A stretch of 11,471 nucleotides of DNA from Candidatus Poribacteria bacterium (GTDB lineage Bacteria > Poribacteria > WGA-4E > GCA-2687025). The position numbers were made by a program, and so were the translations under genes. Shown here piece after piece: positions 6,710 through 11,471 of the stretch (position 1 is its first letter; every line of letters begins with the position of its first letter). The stretch spans positions 1 through 11,471 of the forward strand of contig NYZG01000342.1 in NCBI GenBank assembly GCA_002687025.1, read 5' to 3'. A model generated the notes under the pieces. It did not search any database and was not told the DNA's origin. It saw only the letters and a program-made list of their open reading frames with translations.

Positions 6710-7719
6710 ACCACCTGTATCATGCCGGCCTTCACCGGGTCGTAGGCCTCGGGGAACTGCGTGGCCGAGTTGTATCGCGCGGTCTCGGTCGTGGCCCGTG
6801 TCAGATCAGCTTCGGTGAATTCTGCCCAGCGCAGGTCCGCGTCGGTGAGGTCCGCCCACCGCAGATCGGCCCGGCTGACGTTTGCCTCGGACAGGTTGGC
6901 CGCTGTCAGGTTGGCCTCCGTGAACTGCGCGCGGATAAGGAACGCGCCTTCGAGACTGAGGCGGTGGCCGCGGATCTCCGTGAAGTTTCCCCGCATGACG
7001 ACCGCGCGCGCGAGACTCGCCTCGGTGAGGTCCGCGCCGGTGAAATTGGCCTCGGCGAGGTCTGCCCTCTGCAGCGTGGCGCCGTGGAGGTTGGCTCCGG
7101 CGAGATTGGCGCCGCCCATGTCGGTCCGGATCAGGTTCGCGCCCTGTAGGTTTGTGCCCTGGAGGTCCGCCCCGCTGAGCGTGACGCCCTGTAGCGTCGC
7201 CCCGCTCAGGTCCACATCCGGCAGCTGTGCCCTGCTCAGGTCTGCCTCCGTCAGGTTCGCTCGGAACAGGTTCGCTTCCGCGAACGTGCCGCCGCTCAGG
7301 TCCGCCCAACGGAAGTCCGTCATGCGCAGGTCCGCCCCGGTGAGGCTCGACCCGACCAGAGTGGCGCGCAGCAGATTCGACTCCCGGAAGTCGATCCAAC
7401 GGAGATCGCAGCCGTTGAGGTCCGCTCCGGCGATGTCCGCCTCGCTAACGTTCGCCCATCGGATGTCCGCGCCGCCGAGTTTCGCGCCGCTAAGGTTGCA
7501 TCCCCGAAGGTCGGCCCACCGCAGATCCGCGCCGACCATCGTGGTCTCCGCGAGGTCGGCCCACCGCAGCCGCGCCCAGCGCAGGTCAGCGCCGTTGAGG
7601 TTGGCTCCCGCGAGGTCGCAGTTCTGCAGGTCCGCCTCAAAGAGGTCGGCGCCACGCAGATAGGCCTTCCGCAGCTGTGATCCGGCCTCAATCCGCATCC
7701 CGCGTACACGTCTCGCCAT
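6706..7719 (-). CDS. Pentapeptide-repeat protein
   Basis: This 337-residue protein is almost entirely tandem A(D/N)LxX pentapeptides from about residue 19 to 312, which fold as a right-handed quadrilateral beta-helix. Many repeats carry an RW motif (DLRWADL, DIRWANV), giving unusually many tryptophans at regular spacing. One stretch near residues 235-255 (VVMRGNFTEIRGHRLSL) interrupts the pattern. The tail contains ATQFPEAYDP, a cap seen in many family members, where the consensus is close to T.FPEGFDP. There is no signal peptide or membrane segment. A DNA-mimic role like Qnr/MfpA cannot be inferred from repeats alone, so function is unknown. The ATG follows GAGGG by eight bases. It converges on the hydrolase operon with a four-base overlap. 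Confidence 0.92.
   Translation of the reverse strand: MARRVRGMRIEAGSQLRKAYLRGADLFEADLQNCDLAGANLNGADLRWARLRWADLAETTMVGADLRWADLRGCNLSGAKLGGADIRWANVSEADIAGADLNGCDLRWIDFRESNLLRATLVGSSLTGADLRMTDFRWADLSGGTFAEANLFRANLTEADLSRAQLPDVDLSGATLQGVTLSGADLQGTNLQGANLIRTDMGGANLAGANLHGATLQRADLAEANFTGADLTEASLARAVVMRGNFTEIRGHRLSLEGAFLIRAQFTEANLTAANLSEANVSRADLRWADLTDADLRWAEFTEADLTRATTETARYNSATQFPEAYDPVKAGMIQVV
6706..7719 (-). repeat. 15-bp imperfect tandem repeat array encoding pentapeptides
   Basis: The gene is built from degenerate 15-base units. On the plus strand they read roughly as gaggtccgcccaccgcag-like and caggttggc-like blocks, repeating in phase with the five-residue protein repeat. Units containing CCACCGCAG or CCCAACGGA encode the RW-bearing pentapeptides. 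The repetition follows from the protein repeat and is not an independent mobile or regulatory element. Confidence 0.6.
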
Positions 7720-7753
7720 AGCTCGGGCCCTCGCGTATTCCGTCGCTACCCTC

Positions 7754-7759
7754 AGTATA
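7754..7759 (-). promoter_or_regulatory. Candidate -10 box (TATACT) for the pentapeptide gene
   Basis: Read on the minus strand, TATACT matches the -10 consensus at five of six bases and lies 34 bases upstream of the ATG. No recognisable -35 hexamer sits at the right distance, so this is tentative. Confidence 0.3.
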
Positions 7760-7784
7760 TCGGAAGTTCCTGCGGCGGGGATGC

Positions 7785-7814
7785 GGGCCGCAGAGCTCCC
7801 TCAGTCGGCGGCCC
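7785..7814 (-). terminator. GC-rich inverted repeat after the outer-membrane protein gene
   Basis: GGGCCGC (7785-7791) and GCGGCCC (7808-7814) form a perfect seven-base stem with a 16-base loop, about 50 bases beyond the stop of the minus-strand Wzi-like gene. No T-run follows, so it is not a classical intrinsic terminator and may simply reflect high GC. The rest of the 143-base gap shows two CCGGCGG direct copies and no gene. Confidence 0.22.
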
Positions 7815-7862
7815 TTAGAGCAACGTCCGGCGGCGCGCCTTGTTCACCGGCGGGCCGCGCCG

Positions 7863-9419
7863 TTACGGGTCGATTTGCAGGCGCCGTCCGACCGTGCCGT
7901 GCCACTCCCACAGGTGGGCGTCGGAGCCCTGGATGTTGTCGCGGTTGCGCACGTCGATGTGCGCAGCGCTACCGGTAAGGAGCCAGTCGCGGCCAACGCG
8001 CCACCAACCACCGAGGGTGGCCGTCCTCGCCGTCGACGCGGGGGCCCGCAGAAACGCCGTCGCCTCTTCGCCACGGTATCTGTCGTCAACGCCGGAGTCG
8101 CCCTTCCGTCGCTGCTCGACGCGCAACGACACGCGCGACTCGGCCGACGGCCACCACGCGAGCTCTGCGGCCATGGCATCGGCGTCGTTGCCCAGGTCGT
8201 GTCCCAGCGACGCGCCGTAGTGCGTGTACTGATTCTCCTGTCGCAGGTGTGTGTACGTGTACCTGCCGACGCGCGAGTATTCGGCCCGCGCCTCGCCCCG
8301 GGACCAGATGCCGGCGCGATGGCACCCTACCGTCCACGCGAGCGCGTTCGGGTCGTCCGAGTCGGAGTCGTAGGCGAAGTCGTCGATGAGCAGCTCGCCG
8401 TACACCGACCAGCCCGGCGATGGCGTCCACCGCGCGTCTGCGCCGATCATCGCGTTGTCGTCCAGGGCCGCCGCATTGCCCTCGGACGTCGCGTTGAACT
8501 GGCTCGCGTAAAACGGCAGGACCGGGTTCAGGTAGTACGGCTCCACCTGACGCACGTCGCCGCCGTACAGCACAGAATCCATCACGCCGATTTCAAGGCG
8601 GTCGGAAACGCGCCAGTGTACGCGGTGTGCGGAGAAGTAACGACGGGCCAGATACCGCGTATCCCCTTCGTCGTGCCAAAGACGGTTCAGCGTCGCGAAC
8701 ACCGCGGTCCCCAGCACCGGCCCGAAGCGTCCACGGAGCGACACGCCGTCAAGCGCTGGACTGGCGTCCGAGAGCGTCAGCGCGCCCGACCTACCCGGCC
8801 CCCACCGATAGGGTTGCCGTCCCACCGTGAAGCTGACGCCCGCGAGCGGGAGCCGCACGAACGCGCGCGTGAAATCGGCGACGTAGCCGCCGGACGGCAA
8901 CAGGTCGCCGGGGTTCCAGACGCGCGTCCGGAACTGCGCGGCGTGCCCGCCTCGGATGCGGGCCGCGTCCGGCGCGTCCGGTCGCACGCTGAATTCCTGG
9001 TACAGCGTGATCCCAGCCGGGTTGGCGTACCTGATGGCGGCGCGCGCGCGAGGCAGCACACGCGGGCTGTGCTCCGGGCCGATGGCCGCTTCGGACCAGA
9101 GTTTCGCGCCGAATTCGCCCGCATGCTCCAGCGATCGCGCCGCGCCGCCTGCAATGGCGGCCGCAAAGCCATCTGCGTCGCGGGCCACGAGCGACAGGTC
9201 GCGGCTGATCGGTTCGTACTCATGCGGACGGGACGTGCGATATGTCCCCGCGAGAGCGCCTCGCGTGAGGAGGAGGTCGAGCGAGTCGCGCCACGTTGGG
9301 TCGAGGACGTATTCCGGGGCCGCAGCCGCTGCCGTCAGCGGGCCGATGCCAGCTGCGGAGACCACTATGGCGACGACCCACGCCCCGCAGCGAATCATGT
9401 TCGGCCGGTGTAATCGCAT
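7863..9419 (-). CDS. Wzi-like outer-membrane beta-barrel protein
   Basis: This 518-residue predicted outer-membrane protein resembles the capsule-assembly Wzi family, beta-barrels that in enterobacteria anchor surface polysaccharide. It begins with a signal peptide: basic n-region RLHRPNMIR, hydrophobic core AWVVAIVVSAAGIG, and a likely cleavage in the AAAAA run before PEY. The body has alternating aromatic/polar strands typical of barrels. Characteristic blocks are GRQPYRWGPGR (200-210), EPYYLNPVLPFY (293-304), DDNAMIGADARW (320-331) and GELLIDDFAYD (341-351). The start is uncertain: ATG 9419 gives a good n-region, TTG 9440 has a GAGG only two bases away, and ATG 9398 is also possible. No polysaccharide genes are adjacent, so a capsule role is not supported by context. 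A general porin-like or unknown barrel function is equally possible. Confidence 0.75.
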   Translation of the reverse strand: MRLHRPNMIRCGAWVVAIVVSAAGIGPLTAAAAAPEYVLDPTWRDSLDLLLTRGALAGTYRTSRPHEYEPISRDLSLVARDADGFAAAIAGGAARSLEHAGEFGAKLWSEAAIGPEHSPRVLPRARAAIRYANPAGITLYQEFSVRPDAPDAARIRGGHAAQFRTRVWNPGDLLPSGGYVADFTRAFVRLPLAGVSFTVGRQPYRWGPGRSGALTLSDASPALDGVSLRGRFGPVLGTAVFATLNRLWHDEGDTRYLARRYFSAHRVHWRVSDRLEIGVMDSVLYGGDVRQVEPYYLNPVLPFYASQFNATSEGNAAALDDNAMIGADARWTPSPGWSVYGELLIDDFAYDSDSDDPNALAWTVGCHRAGIWSRGEARAEYSRVGRYTYTHLRQENQYTHYGASLGHDLGNDADAMAAELAWWPSAESRVSLRVEQRRKGDSGVDDRYRGEEATAFLRAPASTARTATLGGWWRVGRDWLLTGSAAHIDVRNRDNIQGSDAHLWEWHGTVGRRLQIDP

Positions 9420-9494
9420 ACGCGCTAGACCATACTGCAAGGCCTCGGCATCGGGAAAGAGGGATCGCCCGCGCGAGATTCACGCGCCATGGCC

Positions 9495-9523
9495 TTGACG
9501 GCGCCTCGCGCAGTGGACATACT
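9495..9523 (+). promoter_or_regulatory. Promoter of the metal ATPase gene
   Basis: TTGACG (9495-9500, five of six -35 bases) is followed by exactly 17 bases and CATACT (9518-9523, four of six -10 bases). This is the best sigma-70-type promoter in the window. Transcription would start near 9530, within the inverted repeat described separately. Confidence 0.55.
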
Positions 9524-9555
9524 CACACTTGAACAGTTGCTCAATCGTGCATATG
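9518..9555 (+). promoter_or_regulatory. ArsR/SmtB-like operator (imperfect inverted repeat)
   Basis: A dyad centred between 9536 and 9537 has the core TTGAACA-GT-TGCTCAA (9529-9544), with six of seven arm bases paired. It extends outward through CAC/GTG (9524-9526 with 9547-9549) and CATA/TATG (9518-9521 with 9552-9555), so 13 of 19 positions pair overall. The core resembles the 12-2-12 operators of zinc- and cadmium-sensing ArsR/SmtB repressors, for example the TGAACAGTT...TCA element of the cyanobacterial smt operator as I recall it. It overlaps the -10 box and start point, where a repressor would block transcription. The identity of the regulator is inferred, and it is not encoded in this window. 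Confidence 0.55.
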
Positions 9556-9567
9556 TGGGGCTGTGGC

Positions 9568-11471
9568 ATGGCGGCCGAGACAGGTGCGGGGATCGCGCGG
9601 AGACGGTTTGCTGTCGGAGGCATGGACTGCCCGGGATGCGCGGCGTCGATCCGCAAAGCGGTGAGCGGCCTGGCCGGCGTTGTCGACGCCGACGTCGATT
9701 TCCTGTCGGGCGAGATGTCCGTGACCATGGACGCCGCCAACGCCGACATCGCCGCCACGGTCCGAAGGATGGGGTTCACCGTCACCGAGCCCCGCGACAC
9801 GCGCGCCGGGGCGGAAAACGATGACGACGCGGCCCCCGGTCGATCAGTGGAGGTGGCTGTCCTCGCCACCAGCGGCGCGCTGTGGGTAGCCGGCCTCACG
9901 CTGCGTGCGATCGGCCGTGAGTCGATGTCCGGGGCTCTGTTGGTAGCGGCGCTCGCCGTCGGCGGAGTTCCGCTGCTCCGCTCGGCGGCCGGTGATTTGG
10001 CACGACGCGCCGTCACGATCGACGTTCTGATGTCCATCGCCGTCGGTGGGGCGATGGCGTTGGGCGAGTGGGCCGAGGCGGCTACGGTGGTCGTGCTGTT
10101 CGCTGTGTCAGAACTCGTCGAACGGCGCACCGTCGCCAGGTCGCGTCGCGCGATCGATGATCTGCTAGCCCTCATCCCAGACGTCGTGACCCTCATGCGT
10201 GACGGCCGCCCGGTGGACGTGCCGGTCGCCGAGGCGCGTGTGGGCGACACCGCGATGGCCCGGCCGGGCGAGCGCATCGCGCTGGACGGCACGGTCGTCG
10301 GCGGAATGTCCGAGGTGAACGAGGTCCCGATATCCGGCGAGTCGAAGCTACTCGTCAAGGAGAAGGGCGACAGCGTGTACGCCGGATCCTTGAACGGCTC
10401 TGGGTCCCTCGACTACACCGTCACCGAGGAGGCCGACGCCACCGTCGTCGCGCGTGTGCTGGCCCACGTACGCGACGCCCAGCGGTCACGGGCGCCAACA
10501 CAGCGCGTCGTCGACAGGTTCGCGGCATACTACACGCCCGCGATGCTCGTCCTGGCCGCGCTAACGGCGGTAGTGCCCGCCCTGCTGCTCGGCCAGCCCG
10601 CCAGGCCGTGGGTCTACCGGGCGCTCGTGCTGCTCGTCGCTGGCTGCCCGTGTGCGTTCGTGCTCGCGACGCCCGTCGCGACCGCGTCCGCGATGGCCCT
10701 GCTGGCGCGCATGGGCGTCCTTGTCAAAGGCGGAGCGCAACTGGAGGCTCTTGGCACCGTCCGCGCGGTCGCGTTCGACAAGACTGGCACGCTGACGGCC
10801 GGCGCGCCGCGCGTTACGGCTGTCGTCGCGTCGGCCGGCACGGAGGATGATCTGCTCGGTATGGCGGCAGCGGTCGAGGTCCGTTCCGAGCACATCTTGG
10901 CGCGCGCGATCGTCGCCGAAGCGGAACGACGCGGGCTGGAGATCGCCGGCCGCGAGGGCGTGTTCGCTGCGTACCCGGGCCGGGGAGCCACGGTCACGCG
11001 GCCCGATGGCACGGTGGCCGTCGGCTCGACCCGACTACTCGAGGCGCTCGCCATACCGCACGACGATAGCATTGAGGCCATACACGCGGCCGAGGCCCTT
11101 GGCGAGACCATCGCATTTGTGGCTGTCAACGGCGAACTGGTCGGCTATATTCGTCTCGGTGACACCGTTCGACCCGAGGCGCGTGACGCCGTCGCGGAGC
11201 TCCCGCGCGCAGGCGTTGGCCACGCCGCGATGTTGACGGGAGACAGCGCTGCGTCGGCTGAGCGCGTCGCGACGGCGGCCGGAGTCCAGTCTATACACGC
11301 GGGCCTCCTGCCCGAGGACAAGGTGCGCCTCGTACGGGAGATGGTCGCCAGGCACGGTTCCGCCGCGATGGTAGGGGATGGCATCAACGACGCCCCAGCG
11401 CTGGCGGCCGCGACCGTGGGTATCGCGATGGGCGCGTCCGGCACGGATCTGGCCATTGAGACGGCCGATGC
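9568..11471 (+). CDS. P1B-type heavy-metal ATPase, Zn/Cd/Pb class (partial)
   Basis: Predicted inner-membrane pump using ATP to export soft metal cations. The frame stays open to the window end, giving 634 residues, and the last two helices are missing. The N-terminal metal-binding domain has GMDCPGC (C21, C24), whose Asp is typical of Zn/Cd/Pb pumps rather than GMTC of copper pumps. The core follows in order: SGES (256-259, usually TGES), membrane motif CPC (360-362), phosphorylation site DKTGT (D404), nucleotide-domain histidine in SEHILA (H442, usually HP) and hinge GDGIND (603-608). The sequence around CPCAFVLATP differs slightly from both CPCALVISTP (Zn/Cd) and CPCALGLATP (Cu). The start ATG has a weak GGGG site seven bases upstream. 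An in-frame ATG at 9553 lies in the operator and lacks one. The upstream operator suggests metal-induced expression. Confidence 0.92.
   Translation, partial: MAAETGAGIARRRFAVGGMDCPGCAASIRKAVSGLAGVVDADVDFLSGEMSVTMDAANADIAATVRRMGFTVTEPRDTRAGAENDDDAAPGRSVEVAVLATSGALWVAGLTLRAIGRESMSGALLVAALAVGGVPLLRSAAGDLARRAVTIDVLMSIAVGGAMALGEWAEAATVVVLFAVSELVERRTVARSRRAIDDLLALIPDVVTLMRDGRPVDVPVAEARVGDTAMARPGERIALDGTVVGGMSEVNEVPISGESKLLVKEKGDSVYAGSLNGSGSLDYTVTEEADATVVARVLAHVRDAQRSRAPTQRVVDRFAAYYTPAMLVLAALTAVVPALLLGQPARPWVYRALVLLVAGCPCAFVLATPVATASAMALLARMGVLVKGGAQLEALGTVRAVAFDKTGTLTAGAPRVTAVVASAGTEDDLLGMAAAVEVRSEHILARAIVAEAERRGLEIAGREGVFAAYPGRGATVTRPDGTVAVGSTRLLEALAIPHDDSIEAIHAAEALGETIAFVAVNGELVGYIRLGDTVRPEARDAVAELPRAGVGHAAMLTGDSAASAERVATAAGVQSIHAGLLPEDKVRLVREMVARHGSAAMVGDGINDAPALAAATVGIAMGASGTDLAIETAD

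Noticed and set aside
6761..7663. 300-residue plus-strand frame opposite the pentapeptide gene, with SAxxRSAxVR-like repeats
   Set aside because: Its repetitiveness is the mirror of the 15-base repeat on the coding strand, and it has no independent support as a protein.
7875..9413. 512-residue plus-strand open frame opposite the Wzi-like gene
   Set aside because: It is Arg/Pro-rich with no domain or motif, and lies antisense to a frame with a signal peptide and family motifs. Long antisense frames are expected at this GC content.
9489..9824. 111-residue plus-strand frame starting in the promoter of the metal ATPase
   Set aside because: Its ATG lies upstream of the -35 box and it runs out of frame through the metal-binding domain of the ATPase. 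After the first 30 residues it is Arg/Gly-rich noise.
9480..10358. 292-residue minus-strand frame opposite the metal ATPase
   Set aside because: It is low-complexity Ser/Thr/Ala/Arg, antisense to a gene with unmistakable P-type ATPase motifs.

Overview
This is a GC-rich window with very little intergenic DNA, from an unidentified bacterium. It encodes a predicted lipoprotein triheme cytochrome and a predicted outer-membrane beta-barrel protein, so a diderm (Gram-negative-type) cell envelope is likely. Start codons are often GTG or TTG, and one gene seems to start at CTG. I cannot name the phylum. No rRNA, tRNA, IS element or CRISPR array was seen, and no gene-free stretch exceeds about 165 bases.

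Layout. (1) Positions 1-1746, plus strand: the last codons of a probable permease, a molybdate/tungstate-type ABC ATPase, a MoaD/ThiS-like carrier ending in Gly-Gly, and a divergent MoeB/ThiF-like E1 protein. They form one tight operon, best read as oxyanion import plus metal-pterin cofactor or sulfur-carrier chemistry. A tungsten enzyme such as an aldehyde:ferredoxin oxidoreductase may lie nearby, but none is in the window. (2) Positions 1773-3397, minus strand: a CopD-like membrane protein translationally coupled to a triheme c-type cytochrome lipoprotein that appears to start at CTG. (3) Positions 3508-6709, plus strand: a TATAAT promoter, then four hydrolase-family genes (M42 metallopeptidase, isochorismatase-like cysteine hydrolase, two tandem creatininase-fold proteins). 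The first creatininase-like copy has lost several metal ligands and the second keeps them. (4) Positions 6706-7719, minus strand: a pentapeptide-repeat protein, tail to tail with the hydrolase operon and sharing a CTAG that holds both stop codons. (5) Positions 7863-9419, minus strand: a Wzi-like outer-membrane beta-barrel protein. (6) Position 9495 to the window edge, plus strand: a promoter overlapped by an ArsR/SmtB-like inverted repeat, then a P1B-type Zn/Cd/Pb-class metal ATPase cut off by the window end.

The most interesting points are the hydrolase operon with its intact/degenerate creatininase pair, the E1-like protein whose usual adenylation residues are replaced while its carrier keeps Gly-Gly, the apparent CTG start on the cytochrome lipoprotein, and the metal-responsive-looking operator in front of the ATPase, whose regulator is not encoded in the window.
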